Source of the DNA: Arthrobacter sp. 35W
Lineage (GTDB): Bacteria > Actinomycetota > Actinomycetes > Actinomycetales > Micrococcaceae
DNA: 64,000 nt
Reading direction: 5' to 3'
Assembly (NCBI RefSeq): GCF_000482545.1
Contig: NZ_KI519454.1
Span: 806,001 to 870,000, forward strand
This document shows, piece by piece, positions 39,011 to 46,988 of the stretch; within the stretch, counting starts at the first letter, position 1, and every line of letters begins with the position of its first letter. The notes under the pieces were generated by a model. That model did no database searches. It was not told where the DNA came from and was given only the letters and a program-made list of their open reading frames with translations. The translations under genes and the position numbers were made by a program.

Positions 39011-39738
39011 GCCCCAAGATCCAAGTCAAGGGACTGAAGAAGTCCTTCGGGTCCAACGAGGTCCTCAAGGGGATCGACGTCGACGTGGCCGAGGGTGAGG
39101 TGGTCTGCGTAATCGGGCCCTCCGGCTCGGGCAAGTCCACCTTCCTGCGCTGCCTGAACAAGCTGGAGGACATCACCGGGGGGAACGTCGTCGTCGATGG
39201 CTTCGACCTGACGGACCCCAAGGTTGACCTCAACGCCGTCCGCCAGCACATCGGCATGGTGTTCCAGCACTTCAACCTCTTCCCGCACATGACTGTCATC
39301 CAGAACATCATGCTGGCGCCGGTGGAGCTGAAGAAGGCCGACAAGGCCGCGGCCCGTGCCAAGGCCCTGGAGCTGCTCAAGCGCGTGGGCCTGGCCGAGA
39401 AGGCCGATGCCCGCCCGGCGTCGCTCTCGGGCGGCCAGAAGCAGCGCGTGGCCATTGCCCGCGCGTTGGCCATGAACCCGGACATCATGCTCTTCGACGA
39501 GGCCACCAGCGCCCTGGACCCGGAGATGGTGGGCGAGGTGCTGCAGGTCATCAAGGACCTCGCCAAGGAGGGCATGACGATGGTGGTGGTGACACATGAG
39601 ATGGGCTTCGCCCGCGAGGTGTCCGACCGCGTGATCTTCATGGCCGACGGCGTGATCTGCGAGCAGGGCAGCCCGGAGGCCATCTTCTCCAACGCCCAGC
39701 AGCCGCGCCTGCAGGACTTCCTGGCGAAGGTGCTCTAG
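39007..39738 (+). CDS. glnQ: Amino-acid ABC transporter ATPase GlnQ
   Basis: ATP-binding subunit driving the fused transporter upstream, whose stop it overlaps (ATGA). The 243 residues have Walker [10 protein letters not shown] (37-45), Q-loop [11 protein letters not shown], the ABC signature LSGGQKQR, Walker [15 protein letters not shown] and the switch His in [10 protein letters not shown], all in the polar amino acid subfamily form. A long hairpin follows, ending a two-gene operon. Confidence 0.96.
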   Translation: MSPKIQVKGLKKSFGSNEVLKGIDVDVAEGEVVCVIGPSGSGKSTFLRCLNKLEDITGGNVVVDGFDLTDPKVDLNAVRQHIGMVFQHFNLFPHMTVIQNIMLAPVELKKADKAAARAKALELLKRVGLAEKADARPASLSGGQKQRVAIARALAMNPDIMLFDEATSALDPEMVGEVLQVIKDLAKEGMTMVVVTHEMGFAREVSDRVIFMADGVICEQGSPEAIFSNAQQPRLQDFLAKVL

Positions 39739-39755
39739 GCGCCCTTGGCTTTCGC

Positions 39756-39811
39756 TGAGGCGTGGGTTGTTGCCCCTTGGATCCGCTCCAAGGGCGACGG
39801 CCCACGCCTCA
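39756..39811 (+). terminator. Long hairpin after glnQ
   Basis: Outer stem TGAGGCGTGGG (39756-39766) with CCCACGCCTCA (39801-39811), perfect over 11 bp; inner stem GCCCCTTGGA with TCCAAGGGC, one bulge, loop TCCGC region. There is no T-run, but position 17 bases after the glnQ stop fits a terminator or mRNA-stabilising structure. Confidence 0.65.
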
Positions 39812-39888
39812 ACTGTGCTTAACGCCCGACGACGGCGCGCCCGGCTCCGGTGCTGGCCGCAGGGGTGGGGCGCTGGCATGCTGGGCAG

Positions 39889-40833
39889 GTGGACTTTGCT
39901 ACCCAACCCGACGGCCCCGGCTCCGACATGCCCCAACTCCTTGCCGACATCACCGCGGCCGTGGCGCCACTGGTGGGCCAGGGGCGCGTGGCCGACTACA
40001 TTCCCAGCCTGGGCCGCGTCCCTGCCGCACGCTTTGGAATGGCCGTGGCGATGGCCGACGGCCCCGTGTACGGCACGGGGGACTGGCAGCAGGCCTTCTC
40101 CATCCAGAGCATCTCCAAGGTCTTCTCGCTGGCGCTGGTGATGTCCCACGACTACGACTCCATTTGGAAGCGCGTATCGCGGGAACCCTCGGGCACGCCC
40201 TTCAACTCGCTCGTCCAGCTGGAGGCCGACAGGGGGATACCCCGCAACCCGTTCATCAACGCCGGCGCCCTGGTGGTCACGGACCGGCTGCTGACCCTCA
40301 CGGGTGACGCCGCGTCGAGTGTGGCCGGGCTGCTGCGCACCGAGGCCGGGAACCCGTCCCTCGGGATCGACGCAACGGTGGCCGCCTCCGAGGCCGAGCA
40401 TGGACACCGCAATTCCTCCATGGCCCACCTGCTGGCCAGCTACGGCAACTTGGAAAACCCCGTGGAAAAGGTGCTCGAACACTACTTCAACCAGTGTGCC
40501 CTGGAAATGAGCTGCGAGGACCTCGCGCTGGCCAGCCGGTTCCTGGCGCGCAACGGCGTGGGATCCAACGGCACGGTGTTCCTGACACCGGCGCAGAGCA
40601 AGCGCGTGAACGCCGTCATGTTGACCTGCGGCACCTACGACGCGGCGGGGGAGTTCGCCTACCGGGTGGGCCTGCCGGGCAAGAGCGGGGTGGGCGGCGG
40701 CATCATCGCCATCGTCCCCGGCAAGTGTTCCATTGCCGTGTGGAGCCCGGCGCTGGGCCCTAATGGGAACTCCGTGGCGGGCGTGGCGGCGCTGGATGAG
40801 TTCACCACGCGCACCGGCTGGTCGGTGTTCTGA
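39889..40833 (+). CDS. glsA: Glutaminase GlsA
   Basis: Hydrolyses glutamine to glutamate and ammonia. It has the serine-dependent glutaminase fold: FSIQSISKVFSLALVM with the catalytic SxxK (Ser and Lys of SISK), NPFINAGALVV, MSCEDLALASRFLA, and VGLPGKSGVGGGIIAIVPGK. About 314 residues from the GTG at 39889; the start is uncertain, with an ATG at 39928 as an alternative. The core aligns along its full length with E. coli YneH as I remember it. The stop shares a base with the GNAT start. Confidence 0.94.
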   Translation: MDFATQPDGPGSDMPQLLADITAAVAPLVGQGRVADYIPSLGRVPAARFGMAVAMADGPVYGTGDWQQAFSIQSISKVFSLALVMSHDYDSIWKRVSREPSGTPFNSLVQLEADRGIPRNPFINAGALVVTDRLLTLTGDAASSVAGLLRTEAGNPSLGIDATVAASEAEHGHRNSSMAHLLASYGNLENPVEKVLEHYFNQCALEMSCEDLALASRFLARNGVGSNGTVFLTPAQSKRVNAVMLTCGTYDAAGEFAYRVGLPGKSGVGGGIIAIVPGKCSIAVWSPALGPNGNSVAGVAALDEFTTRTGWSVF

Positions 40834-41384
40834 TGGACGGCACCGGCGTCGTGCTCATCGATCTTGAATCGCTGCCCCAGCCCGCGCTGGCCGCTGAACT
40901 GGTGCGTATTGCCACCCTCGGCCTGGCGCCGGGCCAGGACGAATATGTGGGAGACGCTGCGGCCATGACTGCGATGGGGCTGCAGACCCCGGGGCGGCAC
41001 CCCTTCAGCATTGTTGCCGGCGGCGAGACGGTGGGTGTGGGAACTCTGCATGCCGGGGCTGCGGCCGACGCAGGCTGGCCCGACGCCGACAGCGCCGTCC
41101 TGCTGCGCGGCTTCCTCATCGATGCGAGGCACCAAGGCCTCGGCTACGGGACGTGGGCCGCACGGGCCGCCGTCGCCCTGGCCCAGGCGCTGGTGCGCCG
41201 GGAGGACCTGCCGGCCACCGGCGTCGTGCTGGGCGTCAATGAGCGCAACCGTGCCGGCATCAAGGCCTACGAGCGGGCCGGCTATGTGGATCACGGCCGT
41301 TTCACCGGCGGCCGCTCCGGCCCCCAGCGCATTTTGTTCGCCCCGTTCCCAAGCGGCGCCATTCCCACCGTCAACTTCCATTGA
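40833..41384 (+). CDS. GNAT family N-acetyltransferase
   Basis: 183 residues from the ATG at 40833, which overlaps the glsA stop by one base (TGATG), so it is coupled to glsA. The acetyl-CoA pyrophosphate loop DARHQGLGYGTWAARA (about 97-112) and the following LGVNERNRAGIKAYERAGYV (about 130-149) are standard GNAT motifs A and B. The substrate is unknown; linkage with glutaminase does not define it. A palindrome overlaps its stop (see 41369-41414). Confidence 0.9.
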   Translation: MDGTGVVLIDLESLPQPALAAELVRIATLGLAPGQDEYVGDAAAMTAMGLQTPGRHPFSIVAGGETVGVGTLHAGAAADAGWPDADSAVLLRGFLIDARHQGLGYGTWAARAAVALAQALVRREDLPATGVVLGVNERNRAGIKAYERAGYVDHGRFTGGRSGPQRILFAPFPSGAIPTVNFH

Positions 41385-41414
41385 CGACCACCCGCATGGT
41401 CAACTACGGTTGAC
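41369..41414. promoter_or_regulatory. Two GTCAA-type palindromes before the small HTH gene
   Basis: Site 1: CGTCAA (41369-41374), six bases, TTGACG (41381-41386). Site 2: GTCAAC (41399-41404), TACG, GTTGAC (41409-41414). Site 2 contains a -10-like TACGGT (41405-41410) six bases before an ATG at 41417. The placement suggests an operator for the HTH protein or a neighbouring regulator. Confidence 0.5.
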
Positions 41415-41431
41415 GTATGGAGGTGGACCGG

Positions 41432-41632
41432 ATGAAGACGCTGGTGGGTTCAATGGATGGCAAGGGCCCGGCCGAGGTGCTCGGCGCCGTCGCGCAACTG
41501 CACAAGGAGTTGGCGCGGACCGAGACGGAGGCCGTGCTGCGTGCGCGCTCGGCCGGTCTGTCCTGGGAGGCCATTGCCGTGTGTCTGGGCGTGAGCAAAC
41601 AGGCCGTGCACAAGAAATACGGCAAGCGCTGA
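41432..41632 (+). CDS. Small helix-turn-helix DNA-binding protein
   Basis: 66 residues from the ATG at 41432, chosen because GGAGGTGG (about 41419-41426) lies five bases upstream. An in-frame ATG at 41417 (71 residues) could instead be read from a leaderless mRNA. The C-terminal half, GLSWEAIAVCLGVSKQAVHKKYGKR, is a clear helix-turn-helix; the N-terminal half (AVAQLHKELARTETEAVLRAR) is helical and may dimerise. This is a common actinobacterial small regulator. The palindromes directly upstream suggest autoregulation. Target genes are unknown. Confidence 0.85.
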   Translation: MKTLVGSMDGKGPAEVLGAVAQLHKELARTETEAVLRARSAGLSWEAIAVCLGVSKQAVHKKYGKR

Positions 41633-41679
41633 GGCCTCGGGTCTACTCTGGTGGCAAGGACCGCACCAGGGAGGCTGCC

Positions 41680-42003
41680 ATGACCGATCTCAACGCCATT
41701 GCCAGGGAGCATCTGCGCGCTGCCGAGTCCTCGGACCATGGGCGCAGCGCCGTGCTGGTGGCCCAGGATGGACCGCTGCGGCAAACCGTGCTGGCCCTGG
41801 CCGCCGGTGCCGTCATGGGCGAGCACAACGCTCCGCATGCCGCCACGCTCTACGTGTTGGAGGGCTCCATCACGGTGGTCTCGGCCAGCGGGCGGCTGGT
41901 GCTCAACGCCGGCGAACTGGCCGTCGTCCCCAAGGAGCGGCACTCGGTGGAGGCATCGGAGGATTCCGTCTTCCTGCTGACGGCCGTCACGGAAGTCCCG
42001 TAG
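41680..42003 (+). CDS. Cupin-domain protein
   Basis: 107 residues from the ATG at 41680 with AGGGAGG upstream. The single cupin barrel shows GAVMGEHNAPHAATLYVLEG (metal-type His residues in two blocks) and ELAVVPKERHSVEASED. Small cupins of this form often bind metal or act as isomerases or regulators; no function can be assigned. A TACTCT at about 41643-41648 could be its -10, and it lies 47 bases after the HTH gene. Confidence 0.88.
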   Translation: MTDLNAIAREHLRAAESSDHGRSAVLVAQDGPLRQTVLALAAGAVMGEHNAPHAATLYVLEGSITVVSASGRLVLNAGELAVVPKERHSVEASEDSVFLLTAVTEVP

Positions 42004-42006
42004 CAG

Positions 42007-42036
42007 GGTTCCAGGGCAGCCCGCCCGGCTGGAACC
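42007..42036 (+). terminator. Hairpin after the cupin gene
   Basis: GGTTCCAG (42007-42014) pairs perfectly with CTGGAACC (42029-42036), four bases after the cupin stop. No T-run. Confidence 0.55.
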
Positions 42037-42094
42037 AGGCCCCTTGGTGGTTAAACGCCGCCGGCGGCACCCTCGAAAGGATGCCGCCCGTTCG

Positions 42095-42137
42095 CTGACT
42101 CCCAAACCTCGCAAGCTCGGTTCGGGTCCCTCGTCAG
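42095..42137 (-). terminator. Probable terminator of glnA (minus strand)
   Basis: On the minus strand, CTGAC and CCCGAACC pair with GGTTTGGG and GTCAG around a GAGCTTGCGA loop (42095-42137), with one wobble and an internal bulge. It lies 24 bases beyond the glnA stop. No T-run. Confidence 0.5.
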
Positions 42138-42161
42138 CTCACTTAGCCAGACGTGACGTTG

Positions 42162-43586
42162 TTAGCAGCCGTAGTAGAGCTCGAACTCGTACGGGTTCGG
42201 GCGCAGGGCCAGCGGCTTGATCTCGTTCTCGTACTTGTAGTCGATCCAGGTGTCGATCAGGTCCTGGGTGAAGACGCCGCCGGCCTGCAGGAACTCGTTG
42301 TCCTCGCGCAGGGCCTCCAGGGCCTCCTCGAGCGAGCCCGGAGCCTTGGGGATGTCCTTGGCTTCCTCGGCGGGCAGCTCGTAGAGGTCCTTGTCGATCG
42401 GAGCCGGGGGTTCGATCCGGTTCTTGATTCCGTCAAGTCCGGCCATCAGCTGGGCAGCGAAGGCCAGGTACGGGTTGGAGGAGGGGTCCGGTGCGCGGAA
42501 CTCGAGGCGCTTGGCCTTCGGGTTGGAGCCCGTGATCGGGATGCGGATGCCGGCGGAGCGGTTGCCCTGCGAGTACACCATGTTGACAGGAGCCTCGAAG
42601 CCCTTGACCAGGCGGCGGTAGGAGTTCACCGTCGGGTTGGTGAAGGCCAGAACGGCGGAGGAGTGCTTGAGCAGGCCACCGATGTACCAGCGCGCCATGT
42701 CGGACAGGCCGGCATAGCCCTTCTCGTCGTAGAACAGCGGCTCGCCGTTGGACCACAGCGACTGGTGGCAGTGCATGCCCGAGCCGTTGTCGCCGAAGAC
42801 GGGCTTCGGCATGAAGGTTACGGACTTGCCCCACTGCCAGGCGGTGTTCTTGATGACGTACTTGAAGGTCTGCAGATCATCGGCTGCGTGGACCAGCGTG
42901 TTGAACTTGTAGTTGATTTCCGCCTGGCCGGCCGAGCCAACCTCGTGGTGGGAGCGCTCAACCTCAAGGCCGGCGGCGTCGAGCTCGATGCACATGGCAT
43001 CGCGCAGGTCGGCCTGGTGGTCAACGGGGGCAACGGGGAAGTAGCCGCCCTTGACGGGGGTCTTGTAGCCGAGGTTTCCGCCGTCTTCCTCGCGGCCGGT
43101 GTTCCAGTGGGCCTCGATGGAGTCGATCTTGTAGAAGGAGCCCTGCGGAGAGGACTCGTACTGGATGTTGTCGAAGACGAAGAACTCGGCCTCGGCACCG
43201 AAGAAGGCGGTGTCGGCAATGCCGGTGGAGGCCAGGTAGGCCTCGGCCTTTTCGGCCACGCCGCGCGGGTCGCGGTGGTACGGATCGCCCGTACGGGGGT
43301 TCACGATGGAGAAGTTCAGCGCGAGCGTCTTCTCAACACGGAAGGTGTCGACGAACGCCGTCGTGGGGTCCGGGATCAGCTGCATGTCGGACTCGGCGAT
43401 GCCCTGGAAGCCGCGGATGGAGGAACCATCGAAGAGCTGGCCGTTGATGAAGAAATCTGCGTCAACCGTCTTGGCGGGAACGTTGAAGTGCTGCTGCACA
43501 CCCGGCAGATCGGTAAAGCGAATGTCGACGAACTTTACATCTTCGTCTTTGATGAACTTGAGGACTTCGTCCGCGTTCTTGAACAT
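42162..43586 (-). CDS. glnA: Glutamine synthetase, GlnA1 type (adenylylatable)
   Basis: Main ammonia-assimilating enzyme, a dodecamer of 474-residue subunits. Motifs: [71 protein letters not shown], and RSAGIRIPI. The segment [19 protein letters not shown] contains the Tyr normally adenylylated by GlnE (NLYDLP-type motif), which the GlnA2-type enzyme at 30.4 kb lacks. The ATG at 43586 has AAGGAG upstream. A GlnR-like array lies 85-122 bases upstream, so nitrogen control at transcription is likely too. Confidence 0.98.
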   Translation of the reverse strand: MFKNADEVLKFIKDEDVKFVDIRFTDLPGVQQHFNVPAKTVDADFFINGQLFDGSSIRGFQGIAESDMQLIPDPTTAFVDTFRVEKTLALNFSIVNPRTGDPYHRDPRGVAEKAEAYLASTGIADTAFFGAEAEFFVFDNIQYESSPQGSFYKIDSIEAHWNTGREEDGGNLGYKTPVKGGYFPVAPVDHQADLRDAMCIELDAAGLEVERSHHEVGSAGQAEINYKFNTLVHAADDLQTFKYVIKNTAWQWGKSVTFMPKPVFGDNGSGMHCHQSLWSNGEPLFYDEKGYAGLSDMARWYIGGLLKHSSAVLAFTNPTVNSYRRLVKGFEAPVNMVYSQGNRSAGIRIPITGSNPKAKRLEFRAPDPSSNPYLAFAAQLMAGLDGIKNRIEPPAPIDKDLYELPAEEAKDIPKAPGSLEEALEALREDNEFLQAGGVFTQDLIDTWIDYKYENEIKPLALRPNPYEFELYYGC

Positions 43587-43670
43587 CTATGCTCCTTACG
43601 CATACTTCGGTTCCGGCCGTTGTTCGGCCACCAGTGCAACTGCAACTATTGACAACCCTAGAGAAGCGGC

Positions 43671-43708
43671 ATTACTCAATCGTGTCCGGTTTGTTTCCGG
43701 GACGTTAC
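43671..43708 (-). promoter_or_regulatory. GlnR-like box array upstream of glnA
   Basis: Read on the minus strand from 43708: GTAAC, six bases, GAAAC, six bases, GACAC, six bases, GTAAT. The first two boxes match the actinobacterial GlnR pattern GTNAC-N6-GAAAC exactly, and the 11-base period continues for four boxes. The distance from the glnA ATG (85 bases or more) leaves room for a GlnR-activated promoter; TAGGGT on the same strand further down is a possible -10. Confidence 0.65.
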
Positions 43709-43773
43709 ATAAATGCCAAACCATAACCGAACGGTATCGGTTGGCCACCGGACGGCGGCAGGGCACCGGCGGG

Positions 43774-43779
43774 TAGTCT
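43774..43779 (+). promoter_or_regulatory. -10 element of a leaderless RDD-gene promoter
   Basis: TAGTCT, six bases (TAAGGG), then GTG at 43786. The GGGG just before the GTG is too close to act as a ribosome site. Confidence 0.6.
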
Positions 43780-43785
43780 TAAGGG

Positions 43786-44223
43786 GTGGTAGATCGCAAT
43801 GACATTGGGTCCTGGCTGAGTGGCCCTGACACGTCCAACATATCCAAATATCCGGGCGAGCGGCTGGGACGTCCAGAGTCTGGACCCGGGTCCATGGCCC
43901 GCGCCGGCCGGCGCATTCTGGCCTTGTGCATCGATTGGGCCCTGTGCCTGCTCATCGCCAACACCTTCTTTGACGGCAATTCCATGGCCGTGCTGGGCAT
44001 CTTCGCCGTGGAACAGATGCTGCTGGTTGGCACGCTGGGATCAAGCATTGGGCACCGGATTGCCGGGATCCATGTGGTGAGGATCGACGGCGGTCCGGCC
44101 GGCCTGCTGGCCGGCGTGGTCCGGGCGCTGCTGCTGTGCCTGCTGGTGCCGGCCATTCTGGTCGATGCCGACCACCGCGGCCTGCACGACCGCGCCATGA
44201 AAACCATCCTCGTCCGGCGCTGA
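43786..44223 (+). CDS. RDD family membrane protein
   Basis: 145 residues with an N-terminal cytoplasmic segment, then RDD-type membrane helices: RRILALCIDWALCLLIANTF (Arg and Asp of the family signature), a second helix near 68-88 ending GHRIAGIHVVR, and a third near 105-122 followed by HRGLHDRAMKTIL. The function is unknown; the family has been linked to ion or small-molecule transport. Position between glnA and the DUF4191/lipA genes matches mycobacterial gene order. Confidence 0.9.
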   Translation: MVDRNDIGSWLSGPDTSNISKYPGERLGRPESGPGSMARAGRRILALCIDWALCLLIANTFFDGNSMAVLGIFAVEQMLLVGTLGSSIGHRIAGIHVVRIDGGPAGLLAGVVRALLLCLLVPAILVDADHRGLHDRAMKTILVRR

Positions 44224-44237
44224 ACCTGGCTTAAACG

Positions 44238-44271
44238 AGTGAGGGCGTTCCCGACCGGGAACGCCCTCACT
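44238..44271. terminator. Strong bidirectional terminator between RDD and DUF4191 genes
   Basis: Perfect 15-bp stem: arms 44238-44252 (AGTGAGGGCGTTCCC) and 44257-44271 with loop GACC. Plus-strand tail is GCTTTATAT; on the minus strand the tail begins CGTTTAAG. The genes converge here. Confidence 0.9.
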
Positions 44272-44292
44272 GCTTTATATTGCCGATTCAGC

Positions 44293-45057
44293 CTAGCGGC
44301 CGCGAGCTGCCTTGCGGTCCGGACGGGCCTTGAACGGGTCGATGCCCTTGGGGATCGGCAGCGCGGAGCCCATGGAGGCAATGCGCTTGTTGACGGCGCC
44401 AACCTCCACCTTGGTCAGCTCGGGCTTGAGCTTCTGCATGGTCTTGGTGAGCTTGCTGAGTTCGATCTGGCCCTCGCCGCGGCCGGTCTCCAGCACGTGG
44501 ACCGTGACGTTGGGCAGGATGCGGGCCAGGCGGCGGCGCTCTGCGTCGACGAGGGTCTTCACCCGGGTGGACGGGCCTTCGGTGACCAGCACGACGCCGG
44601 GGCGTCCGATGGCGCGGAAGACGGCGTCCTGGGTGCGCGGGTTGACCGCAGCCGGCTGCTCTTCGACGATCCAGCCGCGGCGCAGCGAGCTCATCGCAGC
44701 ACCGGAAGCACCCGGACGGCCCTCGATCTGGGCAAAGGCGGCCTTTTCGGCGCGCCGGGACATGACGATCAGCGCCAGCAGGAAGCCGACCGGGATGCCC
44801 AGAATCAGAGCCGTGATCCAGTTGCCGACCAGGAAGCCGACGATCAGCGAGAAGGCGACAACGCCGAGGAACACCAGAAGCATCAGCCATACGACGTTGG
44901 GGTCGTAGCGGCGGGTCATCTTGAAGATTTCCACCATCTGCTTCACGCGGCCCGGTGCCTTGGGCTTGGCCGGGGCACCGTCCTTCGGGCGGCGTGAGAA
45001 GAGCGAACGCTTGGGGGCGTCGGGGCTGGTGGATGCGGAATCTGTGGATTTGGCCAT
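44293..45057 (-). CDS. DUF4191 membrane protein
   Basis: 254 residues: a basic, Lys/Pro-rich N-terminus, two membrane helices (about 56-77 and 81-101), and a soluble domain with GRPGVVLVTEGPSTRVKTLV and PNVTVHVLETGRGEG. This is the actinobacterial DUF4191 family, found next to lipA in mycobacteria as well. The function is unknown. On the minus strand TAGAAT (45073-45068) lies 10 bases before the ATG, so the mRNA leader is very short. Confidence 0.9.
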   Translation of the reverse strand: MAKSTDSASTSPDAPKRSLFSRRPKDGAPAKPKAPGRVKQMVEIFKMTRRYDPNVVWLMLLVFLGVVAFSLIVGFLVGNWITALILGIPVGFLLALIVMSRRAEKAAFAQIEGRPGASGAAMSSLRRGWIVEEQPAAVNPRTQDAVFRAIGRPGVVLVTEGPSTRVKTLVDAERRRLARILPNVTVHVLETGRGEGQIELSKLTKTMQKLKPELTKVEVGAVNKRIASMGSALPIPKGIDPFKARPDRKAARGR

Positions 45058-45150
45058 AGTGGTGTTAATTCTAGCCGTTCTTTGCGTGGATGAACTCTGT
45101 GTGCGGCCGGCGTGGCCAGTGTCGACTGGTGGAGTGCTGCCTGGTGCTGG

Positions 45151-46167
45151 TTAGTGTCCGGCGAGGAGGGTGGCGGCCTCCTGGCGGGTGGTGCCGGAGT
45201 CCGCGATGCCCTCGGCGATGTGGGCGAGGTGTTCGGGGATGTCGCGGCCCTTCTTGCGCATCGCGGTCGCCCACAACCGGCCGGCCCGGTAGGAGGAGCG
45301 CACCAGGGGCCCGGACATGACGCCCAGGAAGCCCAGCTCCTCGGCCTCGGCGGCGAGTTCGACGAACTCCTGCGGCTTGACCCAGCGGTCCACGGGCAGG
45401 TGCCGTTCGGAGGGGCGCAGGTACTGGGTGATGGTGATCAGGTCGCAGCCGGCGCCGTGGAGGTCGGCGAGGGCTTCGGAGATTTCGGCGCGGGTTTCAC
45501 CCATGCCCAGGATCAGGTTGGACTTGGTGACCATGCCCAGGTCCCGGCCCTGGGTGATGACGTCCAGGGAGCGGTCGTAGCGGAACGCGGGGCGGATGCG
45601 CTTGAAGATCCTCGGCACGGTTTCCACGTTGTGGGCGAAGACCTCCGGGGCGGAGTCGCAGATCGCGGCGATGTGCTCGGGTTTGCCGGAGAAGTCCGGG
45701 ATGAGCAGCTCCACCCCGGTGTTGGGGTTCAGTTCGTGGATCTTGCGGACCGTTTCGGCGTACAGCCACACGCCCTCGTCCTCCAGGTCGTCGCGGGCGA
45801 CGCCGGTGACGGTGGCGTAGCGCAGGTTCATTTTCACCACGGAGCGGGCGACCTTGGTGGGTTCGAACCTGTCGATGGGGGAGGGTTTGCCGGTGTCGAT
45901 CTGGCAGAAGTCGCAGCGGCGGGTGCATTCGGAGCCGCCGATCAAAAACGTCGCCTCGCGGTCCTCCCAGCATTCGAAGATGTTCGGACATCCCGCCTCC
46001 TCGCAGACGGTGTGCAGGCCCTCCTTCTTGACCAGGTTCTTCATGCCGATGTATTCGGGCCCCATGGAGACCTTGGCCTTGATCCAGTCGGGCTTGCGCT
46101 CGACGGGGGTGGCGGCGTTGCGCTGTTCGATGCGCAGCATCTTGCGGCCTTCGGGTGCGAGTGTCAC
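45151..46167 (-). CDS. lipA: Lipoyl synthase LipA
   Basis: Radical SAM enzyme that inserts two sulfur atoms into octanoyl groups on lipoyl domains. The 338 residues have both iron-sulfur motifs: the auxiliary cluster [12 protein letters not shown] and the radical [11 protein letters not shown], plus GMGETRAEI and the C-terminal [14 protein letters not shown] with the third-ligand Ser. The GTG at 46167 overlaps the lipB stop (GTGA), so lipB-lipA is an operon. Products are needed by the E2 enzyme at 53.9-55.6 kb. Confidence 0.98.
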   Translation of the reverse strand: MTLAPEGRKMLRIEQRNAATPVERKPDWIKAKVSMGPEYIGMKNLVKKEGLHTVCEEAGCPNIFECWEDREATFLIGGSECTRRCDFCQIDTGKPSPIDRFEPTKVARSVVKMNLRYATVTGVARDDLEDEGVWLYAETVRKIHELNPNTGVELLIPDFSGKPEHIAAICDSAPEVFAHNVETVPRIFKRIRPAFRYDRSLDVITQGRDLGMVTKSNLILGMGETRAEISEALADLHGAGCDLITITQYLRPSERHLPVDRWVKPQEFVELAAEAEELGFLGVMSGPLVRSSYRAGRLWATAMRKKGRDIPEHLAHIAEGIADSGTTRQEAATLLAGH

Positions 46168-46883
46168 TTCAGTGCTCCTTCGGCCGGGGCGGCAACGGCG
46201 TCGTCCCCGGTGGTTGTTTTGACGGTCTCGGCGTCGTTGCCGATCAGAGCGCTTTCGTGGGCGCGGAATTCTTCGATGACCCGTGCGCGCAGGTCCGCCG
46301 GGCTGATGTCCTGGCCGGTCTCCTCCTTGATGGAGGTGGTTCCGGCATCGGAGATGCCACAGGCGATGATCTGGGCGTAGGGGGCCAGATCGTTGTTGGC
46401 GTTGATGGCGATGCCGTGCATGGTGGCACCGTTGTGGACCCGGATGCCGATGGCGGCGATCTTGCGGGTGGGGCCGCGCTCGTCTGCCTCGATCCAGATG
46501 CCGGCCCGGCGGTCCACGCGGGTGCCGGTGATGCCGACGCTGGCGAGGGTGGAAATGATGATCTCCTCCAGCATCCAGACATATTCGCGGATGCCGTGGG
46601 GATCCGCGAGCTTCAGGATCGGGTAGACGACCAGCTGGCCCGGGCCATGCCAGGTCAGCTTGCCGCCACGGTCCACGGGGACCACGGGAGTGCCATCGAA
46701 GGGACGCTCATGGTCCTCGGTGCGCTTCCCCGCGGTGTAGACGGCGGCATGTTCGAGCAAAAGTACGGTGCTGGGTGCTGTACCGGCCACCACGTCCTCA
46801 TGCAGTTGGCGCTGGAGTTCCCAGGCCTGCATGTAATCGACGTAGTCCGGGGCAATTCCGACCTCAGTGAAGACAAGAGTCAT
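46164..46883 (-). CDS. lipB: Octanoyltransferase LipB
   Basis: Transfers octanoyl from acyl carrier protein to lipoyl domains. The ATG at 46883 starts [18 protein letters not shown]; the much longer open frame upstream on this strand lies opposite the kinase-like gene and is rejected. The 239 residues include [35 protein letters not shown], the catalytic Lys in [11 protein letters not shown] and Cys in IIACGISD. A Glu/Ala-rich C-terminal tail of about 25 residues is extra. TACCCT seven bases before the ATG suggests a leaderless mRNA. Confidence 0.96.
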   Translation of the reverse strand: MTLVFTEVGIAPDYVDYMQAWELQRQLHEDVVAGTAPSTVLLLEHAAVYTAGKRTEDHERPFDGTPVVPVDRGGKLTWHGPGQLVVYPILKLADPHGIREYVWMLEEIIISTLASVGITGTRVDRRAGIWIEADERGPTRKIAAIGIRVHNGATMHGIAINANNDLAPYAQIIACGISDAGTTSIKEETGQDISPADLRARVIEEFRAHESALIGNDAETVKTTTGDDAVAAPAEGALK

Positions 46884-46988
46884 GAGGTTAAGGGTAAACG
46901 TCCCCGGGTCCAGCCCTAAATCGGCTGCGACGCATTGGACTGTGGATAACTTCTGCAGGGATTCCGGTTCTGGTCTATCACTGAGGGT

